From the NCBI RefSeq assembly GCF_900101905.1, contig NZ_FNAJ01000023.1, positions 1-64,000 of the forward strand: 64,000 nt of DNA, in the 5' to 3' direction. Positions 43,727-53,172 of the stretch are shown piece by piece (position 1 is the first letter of the stretch; the number at the start of each line of letters is the position of its first letter). This DNA is from Myxococcus virescens. GTDB lineage: Bacteria; Myxococcota; Myxococcia; Myxococcales; Myxococcaceae. The notes under the pieces are model-generated. The model did no database searches, was not told the origin of the DNA, and saw only the letters and a program-made list of their open reading frames with translations. The position numbers were made by a program, and so were the translations under genes.

Positions 43727-44255
43727 ACCAGGCGCCCGCGAGCCGGTCGTACCCATCCCGCATCAAGACCTCCGCGAGGCGCTCGAGCGCGACCTGCCGG
43801 TTCGCCTCCGCCTCCAGGATGTCTCCGCTCCCCAGCACGTAGTCCTCCGAGCCGAAGACCTCCGTCTGCTTGAGGACCTGTCCGTCCTTCACCACGCGGA
43901 TCTGCGCCCGAGCGGAGACGCGGAAGAAGAAGCCCGGGCTGGTGCTCTTGCCCACGACGGTCGTCGGCGTGTTCGCCACCGACAGCACCGTGCCCTCCAT
44001 GCGCCCGTCGCAGGACTCCGCGCGGCCCAGCCGGCCCACGCGGATCAGCTCCTGCCGTAGGAAGCGCGTGAAGACCGTTTCCAGCGTGGGCTCGGGCGTG
44101 GCGTTGACGAAGACAGGCGCGCAGAGGGACGTCACGCCAGCCGGGAGCCCGTCTCCGCGAGGCGCCAGGCGGTAGCCACAGCCCGCGGCTACCCACATTC
44201 CCACCACCACGCCAATTCGAAGACGCCGGGGTCCGACAGCGCAGGGTCGCGACAT
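43725..44255 (-). CDS. lptE: LPS assembly lipoprotein LptE
   Basis: A 176-aa lipoprotein: basic start, hydrophobic core and lipobox WVAAGC, followed directly by GYRLAPRGDGLPAGVTSL and FVNATPEPTLETVFTRFLRQEL, the usual LptE pattern. LptE plugs the LptD barrel and helps deliver LPS to the cell surface. ATG 44255 gives a proper lipoprotein signal peptide; an ATG at 44309 would overlap the neighbouring gene and precede the signal. lptD is not in the window. The overall family match is good but LptE is poorly conserved. Confidence 0.82.
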   Translation of the reverse strand: MSRPCAVGPRRLRIGVVVGMWVAAGCGYRLAPRGDGLPAGVTSLCAPVFVNATPEPTLETVFTRFLRQELIRVGRLGRAESCDGRMEGTVLSVANTPTTVVGKSTSPGFFFRVSARAQIRVVKDGQVLKQTEVFGSEDYVLGSGDILEAEANRQVALERLAEVLMRDGYDRLAGAW

Positions 44256-44286
44256 GCGCGGCACCCTACCCGGCCCGATCGGCCCG

Positions 44287-44865
44287 TCAAGACAGAGGGC
44301 CACCGTCATGTGTCGGCGGAGGCGGCGGCGGTGACGACTCGCCGTCGACAGCCACGCCGCGCACCCGCAGGGCCTCCGCCAACGACGTCCACGCCGCCAA
44401 CAGCCGCGTGTCCCGGGGAGAGCCCCGCCGCGCCAACCCCAGGGGCCAGCGCACCAGCGCCCCCTGCCGAGGCACCAGGACGAGCCCGTGTGAGCGGCAC
44501 GTCAACGCCAGCAGGACGCCCAGCGCCGCCATGCCCACCCCCAGCACCTTCAGCGCGACGGGCTGCGCCCACAGGCCCAGCAAGGCGAAGGCGGTCAACG
44601 CCAGCGCCTCCCGGAAGTAGCGCGACTCCAGCCGCGCCTCCCGCAGCGAGTCCAACTCCACGGGAGGCACCATGACCGACGGGTGCGGTTGATAGAAGAG
44701 CCGCGTCCCCTGGCCGGAAAGCAGGCGCCCTCCGCCCAGGTCCGCGACGAAGAACGGCTCCTCCGGTGCCGGCCCCCCGGGGAGGGGCGCGTCGGGAAGC
44801 ACGGCCTCGCAGGCAATGCACCGCGGGCGGCCCGCGGGTTGGGGCCGCCCACATGCACCACACAT
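44287..44865 (-). CDS. Zinc-ribbon membrane protein, hypothetical
   Basis: 192 aa with an N-terminal double-CxxC zinc ribbon (MCGACGRPQPAGRPRCIAC) and two central transmembrane helices (about 92-135), then a Pro/Ser-rich end. No named family recognised. ATG 44865 has GAGG eight bases upstream; a GTG at 44886 is an alternative. It is 13 bp downstream of leuS and 31 bp before lptE, so it may be translated from the leuS transcript. Confidence 0.65.
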   Translation of the reverse strand: MCGACGRPQPAGRPRCIACEAVLPDAPLPGGPAPEEPFFVADLGGGRLLSGQGTRLFYQPHPSVMVPPVELDSLREARLESRYFREALALTAFALLGLWAQPVALKVLGVGMAALGVLLALTCRSHGLVLVPRQGALVRWPLGLARRGSPRDTRLLAAWTSLAEALRVRGVAVDGESSPPPPPPTHDGGPLS

Positions 44866-44898
44866 GACGAGGACCTCGGCCGGCACCCGGGTCCCCGC

Positions 44899-47406
44899 TC
44901 AGGTCGCGACGAAGTTCACGAGGCGCTTGGGGACGAAGACGAACTTGCGCAGCGTCTTCCCCGCCAGGGCCGCCTGGACCTTTTCGTCCGCTTCCGCCGC
45001 GGCGCGGACATCCGCCTCCCCCGCGTCCGCCGCCACGCGAATCTCCGCGCGCAGCTTGCCGTTCACCTGCACGGCGTAGGGGATGACGTCGTCCACCACC
45101 AGCGCCGGATCGAACTCCGGCCAGGACTGCGCGACGGTGAAGTCCTTGCTGCCATAGGCCTCCGCGATTTCGTCCGCGATGTGCGGCGCGAACGGCGTGA
45201 GCACCGCCGCCAGCAACCGCACGGCCTCCGCCATGGCGGCCTTCTCCGCGGCCGTTTCAGGCGTCCCCTGCGCGTAGAGCGCGTTGAGGCCCTCCATGAT
45301 GCCGGCGATGGCCGTGTTGAAGGACAGGCGCTCGATGGCCTCCCCCACCCGCTTCAGCGTCTTGTGGGCGGCGCGGCGGATCTCCAGCGACTTGCCCTCG
45401 TAGGGCCCGTCATGGGTGGCACCCGCGGCCGCCGCCTGGTGCGTGGCGGCCAGCGCCCAGACGCGCTTGAGGAAGCGGAACACGCCCTCCACCTGCTCGT
45501 CGGACCAGTCGAAGTCCCGCTCCGGCGGGCCCGCGAACAGCACGTAGGCCCGCGCCGTGTCCGCGCCGTACTTCTGGACGATGGAGGCAGGCGCCACCAC
45601 GTTGCCCCAGCGCTTGGACATCTTCCGGCCATCCGGACCGTTGACGATGCCCTGGGTGATGAGGCGCTTGACGGGCTCATCCACGGGGCTCAGCCCCAAC
45701 AGCTTCATCACCCGCGTCCAGAAGCGGAAATAGAGCAGGTGCATCACCGCGTGCTCGGGCCCCCCCACGTAGATGTCCACGGGCAGGAAGCGCTGGGCCT
45801 CCTTCGGGTCGAACGGTGCCGCGTCGTAGTGCGGGGACAGGTAGCGCGCGAAGTACCAGCAGGAGTCAACGAAGGTGTCCATCGTCTCCGCCTCACGCCG
45901 GGCAGGCCCGCCGCACTTCGGACACGAGGTGTTCACCCACGAGGCCACCTTCGCCAGCGGCGGCTCACCCTTGCCGGTGAGCACCGCCTGGGTGTCGATC
46001 TCCGGCAGGCGCACGGGCAGCTGCGCCACCGGCACCGGGATGCCGTTGCGGTCCGGGTCGCACTTCTCACAGTAGACGATGGGGATGGGCGTGCCCCAGT
46101 AGCGCTGGCGGCTGAAGCCCCAGTCCTTCTGGCGGTACGTCACCGTCGCCTTGCCCTTGCCGTCCTTCTCCAGCGACGCGGCCATGGCCTGACGCGCCTG
46201 CTCGGACGTCTGGCCCGTGTAGGCGCCGGAGTCCTCCAGCACGCCGTACTCCGTATAGGCCGCCTCCAGCTCGTCACCCGGCGGGAGCTTGTCCCCGGAC
46301 GCGGGCTGGATGACGACCTTCACAGGCAGGCTGTACTTGCGCGCGAAGGCGAAGTCGCGCTCGTCATGCGCGGGCACGCTCATCACCGCGCCGGTGCCGT
46401 AGTCGCTCAGCACGAAGTTGGCGATCCAGATGGGGACCGCCTGGCCGGTGAAGGGATTCTCCGCGTAGGCGCCAGTAAAGACCCCCTCCTTCTCCGTGCC
46501 CTCGCCCAGGCGCTCCGTCTTGGACTGGGCGGCCATGCGCCTGACGAAGGCTTCCACCTCCGCGCGGCGCTCCGGCGTCGTCACCTGGGCCACCAGCCCG
46601 TGGTCCGGCGCCAGCACCACATAGGTGCAGCCGAAGATGGTGTCGATGCGGGTGGTGAACACGCGCAGCGCGGCGTCGTGCCCCTGCACGCGGAAGTCGG
46701 CTTCGGCACCGTCCGAACGGCCAATCCAATTCCGCTGCGCGGCGGTGATGCGGTGGGGCCACTCCTTGAGCGTGTCCAGCGCGTCCAGCAGCTCCTGCGA
46801 GAACCGGGTGATGCGGAACGCCCACTCGGGCATCTCCTTGTCCACCACGGGGGAGTCACAGCGCTCGCAGACGCCGTCCTTCACCTGCTCGTTGGCGATG
46901 ACGGTGTGGCAGCCGGTACACCAGTTCACCTTGCTGAAGCGGCGATAGACGAGCCCACGCTCCAGCATCTGGATGAAGAACCACTGATTCCAGCGGTAGT
47001 ACTCGGGATCGCTGGTGTTGACCTCGCGCTCCCAGTCGTAGCAGTAGCCCAGGCTTTTGATTTCCTTCTTGAAGGACGCGATGTTCTCCGCCGTGCGCAC
47101 CGCCGGGTGCACGCCGTCCTTGATGGCCGCGTTCTCGGCCGGCAGACCGAGCGCATCCCAGCCCATGGGATGCAGCACGTCGAAGCCCTTCATCCGGAAG
47201 TAACGCGCGTACACGTCCCCGAGCAGGTAGTTGCGGACATGCCCCATGTGCATCTTCCCGCTGGGGTACGGCAGCATCTCGAGCACGTACTTCTTGGGTG
47301 CACCGGGGCGGCTGCCTGCCCGGAAGATGCCCGCGTCGTCCCAACGGGTCTGCCACTTACCTTCAATCGCCTGCGGCTCGTAACGCTCGTTCATCACCAT
47401 ACCCAT
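44899..47406 (-). CDS. leuS: Leucyl-tRNA synthetase
   Basis: Class Ia synthetase of up to 835 aa (E. coli 860). HIGH-type motif in PYPSGKMHMGHVRNYLLGD and KMSKR in GRKMSKRWGNVV; the CP1 editing domain with a zinc-type cysteine set (CTGCHTV ... CERCDSP, and CPKCGGPARRE) is present. Three starts lie within 12 bp (ATG 47406, ATG 47400, ATG 47394); 47406 has AAGAG at -5, while MNERYEPQAIEGKWQ at 47394 is where homology usually begins. Confidence 0.96.
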   Translation of the reverse strand: MGMVMNERYEPQAIEGKWQTRWDDAGIFRAGSRPGAPKKYVLEMLPYPSGKMHMGHVRNYLLGDVYARYFRMKGFDVLHPMGWDALGLPAENAAIKDGVHPAVRTAENIASFKKEIKSLGYCYDWEREVNTSDPEYYRWNQWFFIQMLERGLVYRRFSKVNWCTGCHTVIANEQVKDGVCERCDSPVVDKEMPEWAFRITRFSQELLDALDTLKEWPHRITAAQRNWIGRSDGAEADFRVQGHDAALRVFTTRIDTIFGCTYVVLAPDHGLVAQVTTPERRAEVEAFVRRMAAQSKTERLGEGTEKEGVFTGAYAENPFTGQAVPIWIANFVLSDYGTGAVMSVPAHDERDFAFARKYSLPVKVVIQPASGDKLPPGDELEAAYTEYGVLEDSGAYTGQTSEQARQAMAASLEKDGKGKATVTYRQKDWGFSRQRYWGTPIPIVYCEKCDPDRNGIPVPVAQLPVRLPEIDTQAVLTGKGEPPLAKVASWVNTSCPKCGGPARREAETMDTFVDSCWYFARYLSPHYDAAPFDPKEAQRFLPVDIYVGGPEHAVMHLLYFRFWTRVMKLLGLSPVDEPVKRLITQGIVNGPDGRKMSKRWGNVVAPASIVQKYGADTARAYVLFAGPPERDFDWSDEQVEGVFRFLKRVWALAATHQAAAAGATHDGPYEGKSLEIRRAAHKTLKRVGEAIERLSFNTAIAGIMEGLNALYAQGTPETAAEKAAMAEAVRLLAAVLTPFAPHIADEIAEAYGSKDFTVAQSWPEFDPALVVDDVIPYAVQVNGKLRAEIRVAADAGEADVRAAAEADEKVQAALAGKTLRKFVFVPKRLVNFVAT

Positions 47407-47733
47407 CGAGTCTCTTAGAGGAGGGACGTGCCCCAGGCAACAGTCTCGCCCGGAGAAATCCGTCCCGAACGGACGGCGGCCCCAGGATCGGCTGACGGGG
47501 TGCCCCGGGGCCTGGCTGCGGCGCAGGCCCTAGACGCGCAGCGGCCTCGCTGAGGACAGACGCAAGTCCAGCAGGCTCCAGCGGCAGGCAAACATTCCCG
47601 CCAACCTGAATTCAAAGATTAACAATAAAAGTAAGGATATGCCGTTGACGGCCAATCGTTGAGCCAGTGACGATTCGCCTCACCGGCATCCTGCCTTGGG
47701 GGGAGCCGTCCATCCGCAGCGAGTGAGGACCGA
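47407..47733. other. Divergent control region between leuS and the susC-like gene
   Basis: 327 bp without a gene. It contains an AT-rich island (~47609-47642) that stands out against the GC-rich background, then TTGACG at 47645. Promoters for leuS (minus) and the SusC gene (plus) should both lie here, but no full -35/-10 pair is convincing. The SusC ATG has AGGA four bases upstream. No tRNA or riboswitch-like pattern was seen. Confidence 0.45.
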
Positions 47734-50700
47734 ATGACGCTGAGAAGGGCGTTGATTCCGGGGTGCGTGTTTGCACTCTTCTCGTTGGAAACGCTGGCGC
47801 AGGACGAAAATATCGCGCCACCCGCAGCCGAAACACAGACACCGGCGGCACCCGTGCCAGGGGTTGCTCCGCAGCCGGCGCCCACGGCCCCCGCGCCCGC
47901 GCCGGTGAGCGGGCGCACGGTGAAGGGCCGCGTCGCGGACCGGCTCACCAACGAGGGGCTGCCCCTGGTGCGCGTCATCATCAAGGGCACCACCCAGGGC
48001 GTGGAGACGGAGCTGGACGGCACCTTCACCCTGCCCAACGTGCCCGCCCGCGCGGTGACGCTGCTCTTCTCCAGCCAGGACTACGGCGAGCGGGAGGTGC
48101 TGATTGGCGCCAACCAGCGCACCGTGGAGGTCGCGCTGGAGAACATCTTCGCGGAGGAGATGGTGGTGGTGGGGCGCGCCAGTGAGGTGGCGCGTAAGAA
48201 CCTGGCCAACTCGGTGGCCTCGGTGAACTCCGAGGAGATCAACCGCGCACCAGCCCAGACGGTGGACCAGGCGCTCCAGGGCAAGGTCGCCGGCGCCAAC
48301 ATCCAGAGCAACGGCGGCGCGCCCGGTGGCGGTCTCCAGCTCCGGCTGCGCGGCGTGTCCACCATCAACGGCTCCTCCGCCCCGCTCTACGTCATCGACG
48401 GCGTGCTCGTCAGCGACGTGGCCATCGCCTCCGGTGTGTTCGCCATCACCGAGTCCGTGGCCGGCTCCAACGCGAACCCCACCCAGGACAACCAGGTCAA
48501 CCGCATCGCGGACATCAACCCCAACGACATCGAGAGCATCGAGGTCCTCAAGGGCGCATCCGCCGCCGCCATCTACGGCTCCAAGGCCGCCAACGGCGTG
48601 GTCATCATCAACACCAAGCGGGGCCGCTCCAGCGAGCCGCAGTTCGAGGTGACCCAGCGCCTGGGCATGTACACGCTGGCCAACAAGCTTGGCACCCGCC
48701 GCTTCAACAGCGCGGAGGAGGTGCGCGACACCTTCGGCGAGGCCGCGGTCCAGTACTACGAGCAGGGGCGAAGGTTCGACCACGAGGCCACCCTGGCCGG
48801 CCGCCGCGACCTGTCGTCGGAGACGCTGGCCAGCGTCAGCGGCGTGACGGGCAACACGAAGTACTTCGCCTCGGCGATGATCAAGAACGACGAAGGCATC
48901 ATCGCCAACACCGGCTACGAGAAGCAGTCGTTCCGGCTGAACCTGGGCCAGAAGCTGGGTGACGCGGTGGAGGTCAACGTCGCCACCAACCTGGTTCACT
49001 CCCTGGGTCAGCGCGGCCTGACGAACAACGACAACGCGAGCATCAGCAACTACATGGTGCTGCCGCGCGCGCCGGAGTTCCTCCCGCTGGAGCCCAACTC
49101 GGACGGCGTGTACCCGCAAAACCCCTTCCTCTCCAACCGCGCCAACCCATTGCAGACGGCCGCGCTGGTGAAGAACGACGAAAACGTGTGGCGCTTCATC
49201 GGGTCCGGAGACCTGACGTGGCACCTGTGGAAGACGGAGGCCCACCACCTGCGCGTGCTGGCCAACGCGGGCGTGGACCGGTTCCAGCAGGAGAACTCGC
49301 TCTTCTTCCCGCCCGAGCTCAACTTCGAGCCCATCGATGACGGCCTGCCGGGCTCGTCGCTCTTCGGCACCAGCCAGGTGCGCAACCTGAACTCCGGCCT
49401 GAACCTGGTGCACACCTACAAGCCCACGTCGGGCGGCATCGTGGCGACCACCTCCGGCGGTCTCCAGTTCGAAGAGCGCAACATCGATTCCGTCTACATC
49501 GTCAGCAGGAACCTGAACGCCGGCCAGCAGAACGTGGACAGCGGCACCGTGGTCAACCTGCGGCAGAACCGCTCGCTGGTGAGGGACCGGGGCTACTACG
49601 TCCAGGAGGAGGTCCTCCTGCTGGACGAGCGCCTGACGCTGGTGGGCGCGCTGCGCGGCGAGCAGAGCAGCGCCAACGGCAACCCCAACGCGCTGTTCCT
49701 GTACCCGAAGCTGGCCTCCGCCTACCGGATTCCCTCGTTCCACCCGAAGGTGAACGAGTTCAAGGTCCGCGCGGCCTACGGAGAGACGGGCAACCTTCCG
49801 CTGTACGGCATGAAGTTCAACGGCCTGCGCGCCACCGGCAACATCGCCGGCAGCCCCGGCCTGGTGGGCACCGGCATCGCGGGTGACCGGAACATCAAGC
49901 CGGAGCGGCAGCGCGAATTTGAAGCCGGCGTGGACGCCCTCCTGTTCGGCGGCGACGTGGTCGCCGAGGTGTCCCTCTACCAGCGAAACATCAGCGACCT
50001 GCTGCTGCAGCGCGCCCTGGCCCCGTCCAGTGGCTTCGCCACGCAAATCTTCAATGGCGGCTCGCTGCGCAACCGTGGCGTCGAGGCCATGGTCCAGGTA
50101 ACGCCCGTGCGCGGCGGCTTCGAGTGGACCAGCGGCGCGACGTTCGCCCTCAACCGCAGCCGGGTGACGGACCTGCCCGTTCCCGCGTTCCTCGCCGGCG
50201 GGTTCGGCACCGGACTGGGCGCCTTCCTCATCGAGGAAGGCGCGACGGCGACGCAGATTGTCGGCAACGACGGCGTCGACGAGAACGGCCGCCCGATTGT
50301 CCGGAAGATTGGTGACACCGAGCCCACCTTCCGCATGTCCTTCACCAACAACCTCAAGTACCGGGACTTCAGCCTGTCCTTCTTGTTCGACTGGCAGCAG
50401 GGCAGCGACGTCATCAACCTGACGCGGTACATCTACGACAGCGCAGGGACGTCACCGGACTTCACGACGGGCGGGCGCGAGCGGCTCGCACGGCGCCGCA
50501 CGCAAGCGAGCGCGTACCTCGAGGACGCCAGCTTCCTCAAGCTGCGTGAGGTGACCTTCATGTACCAACTGCCCAAGGACTGGGTGTCCATGGTCCCCGC
50601 GGTGAAGTCCGCCCGGCTCAGCCTGAGCGGGCGCAACCTCATCACCTTGACTGGCTACTCCGGGTTGGATCCCGAGGTGAGCAACTTTGGCAACCAGGCC

Positions 50701-50775
50701 GTCGCCCGCAATGTGGACGTGGCCCCCTTCCCTCCCAGCCGCAGCTTCTGGACCTCCATCGACGTCGGGTTCTGA
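47734..50775 (+). CDS. SusC/RagA-family TonB-dependent outer-membrane transporter
   Basis: 1013 aa: signal peptide ending LETLA, an Ala/Pro-rich linker, a carboxypeptidase-regulatory-like domain (~60-135; VKGRVADRLTNEGLPLVRV), a TonB plug (~150-300) with the SusC signature LRLRGVSTINGSSAPLYVID and VLKGASAAAIYGSKAANG, and a C-terminal barrel ending in Phe. It imports a large ligand with the SusD partner encoded 4 bp downstream. This pairing is characteristic of Bacteroidetes. No polysaccharide-degrading genes or sigma/anti-sigma regulators adjoin it, so the ligand is unknown. Confidence 0.93.
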   Translation: MTLRRALIPGCVFALFSLETLAQDENIAPPAAETQTPAAPVPGVAPQPAPTAPAPAPVSGRTVKGRVADRLTNEGLPLVRVIIKGTTQGVETELDGTFTLPNVPARAVTLLFSSQDYGEREVLIGANQRTVEVALENIFAEEMVVVGRASEVARKNLANSVASVNSEEINRAPAQTVDQALQGKVAGANIQSNGGAPGGGLQLRLRGVSTINGSSAPLYVIDGVLVSDVAIASGVFAITESVAGSNANPTQDNQVNRIADINPNDIESIEVLKGASAAAIYGSKAANGVVIINTKRGRSSEPQFEVTQRLGMYTLANKLGTRRFNSAEEVRDTFGEAAVQYYEQGRRFDHEATLAGRRDLSSETLASVSGVTGNTKYFASAMIKNDEGIIANTGYEKQSFRLNLGQKLGDAVEVNVATNLVHSLGQRGLTNNDNASISNYMVLPRAPEFLPLEPNSDGVYPQNPFLSNRANPLQTAALVKNDENVWRFIGSGDLTWHLWKTEAHHLRVLANAGVDRFQQENSLFFPPELNFEPIDDGLPGSSLFGTSQVRNLNSGLNLVHTYKPTSGGIVATTSGGLQFEERNIDSVYIVSRNLNAGQQNVDSGTVVNLRQNRSLVRDRGYYVQEEVLLLDERLTLVGALRGEQSSANGNPNALFLYPKLASAYRIPSFHPKVNEFKVRAAYGETGNLPLYGMKFNGLRATGNIAGSPGLVGTGIAGDRNIKPERQREFEAGVDALLFGGDVVAEVSLYQRNISDLLLQRALAPSSGFATQIFNGGSLRNRGVEAMVQVTPVRGGFEWTSGATFALNRSRVTDLPVPAFLAGGFGTGLGAFLIEEGATATQIVGNDGVDENGRPIVRKIGDTEPTFRMSFTNNLKYRDFSLSFLFDWQQGSDVINLTRYIYDSAGTSPDFTTGGRERLARRRTQASAYLEDASFLKLREVTFMYQLPKDWVSMVPAVKSARLSLSGRNLITLTGYSGLDPEVSNFGNQAVARNVDVAPFPPSRSFWTSIDVGF

Positions 50776-50778
50776 GCC

Positions 50779-52122
50779 ATGACCATCCAATTGACCAAGA
50801 AGACATTCGTGGGGCTCTTCACCCTCCTGGGCCTGAGCGGCTGCGGGAGCATGGACGTTCCGGACCTGAACAACCCCAGTCTTGATGACTTCCGCGAGCG
50901 GCCCTCGCGCCCCGCGGTGCTCACCGCCGCCACGGGCCTGCTCGTCGGCCACCGTGCGGGCGTCGCGGCCCCCAACGGCTACGTGGCCCAGTTGGGCATC
51001 ATCGGGCGCGAGGTGTACGTCATCGACCCCGCGGACCCGCGCTCCATCGATGAACTGCTGGGCCCCACCATGGACCCCGGCACCCCGGCGTTCGGCGGCA
51101 ATCACTGGACCAACCCCTACCTGAACATCCGCAACGCCAACGCGCTGCTGGAGTCCCTGGACAAGGTCCCCAACACGCCAGACGCCGAGAAGGAAGGCAT
51201 CCGCGGCTTCGCGAAGACAATGCAGGCCCTGGACTTCCTCGTGGTCATCAACACGCGGGACACCCACGGGGCGCCCATCGACGTCAACCTGCCCATCGGC
51301 CAACTGGCCCCCATCGTCGGCAAGGAGGCGGTGTTCGAGCGCATCGCCGCGCTGCTCGACGAGGGCGCCACTCACCTGGAGAACGGGGGTGAGACCTTCC
51401 CCTTCCAGCTCAGCCCGGGCTTCGCCGGATTCAACACGCCCACGACGTTCCGGCAGTTCAACCGCGCGCTCGCCGCGCGGGTGGCTGTGTACCGGGGGCG
51501 CTACCCCGAGGCGCTCACCGCCCTGAGCCAGTCCTTCCTCAACCCGAGCGCATCGTTGGACCTGGGCGTCTACCACTCCTTCGGGACGAACTCCGGCGAC
51601 ACCGACAACGGCCTCATCAGCGTCAACGTCTACGCGCACCCGTCGACCGTCACCGACGCGGAGTTCCAGGAGAATGGCACCGTGGATGACCGCGTCGTCC
51701 GGAAGCTCACGCGCCTGCCCGAGGCCACGATCGCGGCGGACGGGAAGGTATCGACGGAGTGGCGCTTCCGCATCTACCCCACGAACAGCTCGCCCGTGCC
51801 CATCATCCGCAACGAGGAGCTCATCCTCCTACGCGCCGAAGCCAACATCGGTGAGCGGAACCTCGGACCGGCGGTGGACGACCTCAACTTCATCCGCACG
51901 ACCTCCGGCCGGCTCTCCCCGCGCCTGGACATCGATGAGAACAATGCCCTGGACGAGCTGCTGAAGCAGAAGCGGTACTCGCTCCTGTTCGAAGGCGGCC
52001 ACCGGTGGATTGACCTGCGGCGCTACAACCGGCTCGACACGCTTCCCCGCGTGCTGGACCCGAACTTCGCGCCCCACGAGCGCTTCCCCATCCCCGCGTC
52101 GGAGATGAACGCGCGGCAGTAA
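50779..52122 (+). CDS. SusD/RagB-family surface lipoprotein
   Basis: 447 aa; lipobox LGLSGC at ~17-22 anchors it in the membrane. The body has TPR-like helices typical of SusD, with the conserved C-terminal RYSLLFEGGHRWIDLRRYN and FPIPASEMN. SusD acts as a lid on the SusC barrel and binds the ligand. Its start is 4 bp after the susC stop, so the two are made together. It is the last gene before a strong hairpin at 52145. Confidence 0.92.
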   Translation: MTIQLTKKTFVGLFTLLGLSGCGSMDVPDLNNPSLDDFRERPSRPAVLTAATGLLVGHRAGVAAPNGYVAQLGIIGREVYVIDPADPRSIDELLGPTMDPGTPAFGGNHWTNPYLNIRNANALLESLDKVPNTPDAEKEGIRGFAKTMQALDFLVVINTRDTHGAPIDVNLPIGQLAPIVGKEAVFERIAALLDEGATHLENGGETFPFQLSPGFAGFNTPTTFRQFNRALAARVAVYRGRYPEALTALSQSFLNPSASLDLGVYHSFGTNSGDTDNGLISVNVYAHPSTVTDAEFQENGTVDDRVVRKLTRLPEATIAADGKVSTEWRFRIYPTNSSPVPIIRNEELILLRAEANIGERNLGPAVDDLNFIRTTSGRLSPRLDIDENNALDELLKQKRYSLLFEGGHRWIDLRRYNRLDTLPRVLDPNFAPHERFPIPASEMNARQ

Positions 52123-52144
52123 GCGCTTCTCGCAATCCCTGAAA

Positions 52145-52179
52145 CTCCAGGTGCACGGCAGACCGGCGTGCACCTGGAG
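52145..52179 (+). terminator. Strong hairpin terminator after the susCD pair
   Basis: Perfect 13-bp stem CTCCAGGTGCACG/CGTGCACCTGGAG with a 9-nt loop, 23 bp after the susD stop and 9 bp before the stop of the convergent dehydrogenase. It lacks a T-tract, as is common in GC-rich genomes, and may serve both directions. Confidence 0.7.
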
Positions 52180-52188
52180 CGCGGGCGC

Positions 52189-53079
52189 TCAGCCGCCCTG
52201 CTTCAGCCCGGCCCGTTCCGCGACGAGCGCCCCCAGCGCGGACCAGTCCCAATCGCCGTGGCCCTGCGCGACGCCTCCCAGGAACTGGTCCTTCACGAGG
52301 CTGGCCAGGGGCATGGGCACCTCGGCGGTGCGCGCGGCGCCCAGGACGAGCTCCACGTCCTTGAGGCCCAGCCGCATCTTGAAGCCCGCCGGGCTGTACT
52401 TCTCCTCGGCGATGAGCTGCGCGTACCCCTCGAAGATGGGGGAGCGCGCGAAGACGGACTGGAAGACCTCCAGGAACACCTTCGGCTCGATGCCGGACTT
52501 GCGCGTCAGGGCGAAGGACTCGGCGAGCGCCTCCATCATCGACGCGATGAGGAAGTTGCCCGACAACTTCACGACGTTGGCCGCCGGAGCACTGTCACCC
52601 AGCACGGTGAGCCCGCGCCCCAGCGCCTCCAGCAGCGGGCGGCAGCGGTCCACGTCCTGCTTCGGACCGGCGGCCACCACCCACAGCTGCTTCGACGCCG
52701 CGGCGGCAGGGCGGCCGAACACCGGCGCGGAGAGATACCGCTGGCCGGCGCTCGCATGCGCCTCCGCCAACCGTTCGGAGAGCGCCACGGAGAGCGTGCT
52801 CGACGAGACGTGCACCGCGCCCGGCGCCAGTCCCGCCAGGAGGCCGTCCTGGCCGAACACCGCGGATGTCACGGCCGCATCGTCCGCCAGCATGCTGAAG
52901 ACGACCTCCGCACCGCGAGCCGCCTCCGCGGGGCTGCGGGCGACGCGCGCCCCCTTCTCCTTCAACGGCGCGGCCTTGGACTCGGTGCGGTTCCACACCG
53001 TCAGCTCGTGCCCCGCGGCCGCCAGGCTCGCCGCCATGGGCAGCCCCATGTTGCCCAGGCCAATGAATCCCACCTTCAT
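52189..53079 (-). CDS. Beta-hydroxyacid dehydrogenase family NAD(P)-dependent oxidoreductase
   Basis: 296 aa. N-terminal Rossmann motif MKVGFIGLGNMGLPMAASL (GLGNMG), and the second domain with VKLSGNFLIASMMEALAESF, including the catalytic Lys of the 3-hydroxyisobutyrate dehydrogenase/GLYR class. The GLYR-type SxS segment appears as VSSSTLSVALSE. Substrate could be succinic semialdehyde, glyoxylate or a related compound. ATG 53079 has a GGAGAGGAG site. It is 93 bp after the ABC permease, so operon membership is uncertain. Confidence 0.85.
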   Translation of the reverse strand: MKVGFIGLGNMGLPMAASLAAAGHELTVWNRTESKAAPLKEKGARVARSPAEAARGAEVVFSMLADDAAVTSAVFGQDGLLAGLAPGAVHVSSSTLSVALSERLAEAHASAGQRYLSAPVFGRPAAAASKQLWVVAAGPKQDVDRCRPLLEALGRGLTVLGDSAPAANVVKLSGNFLIASMMEALAESFALTRKSGIEPKVFLEVFQSVFARSPIFEGYAQLIAEEKYSPAGFKMRLGLKDVELVLGAARTAEVPMPLASLVKDQFLGGVAQGHGDWDWSALGALVAERAGLKQGG

Positions 53080-53172
53080 GCGCGTCTCCTCTCCGGAAAC
53101 GGCCCGGATAATCCGCTCCCGGGAGCCCCACCACCGCAAAGCACGCGCACGTCCAGGAGCGAACGGGACGAC

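Noticed and set aside
44683-47418. 911-aa plus-strand frame opposite leuS
   Set aside because: Antisense shadow of leuS; His/Arg/Gln-rich composition and no family resemblance.
47680-50046. 788-aa minus-strand frame opposite the susC-like gene
   Set aside because: Antisense of a clear TonB-dependent transporter; no domain seen.
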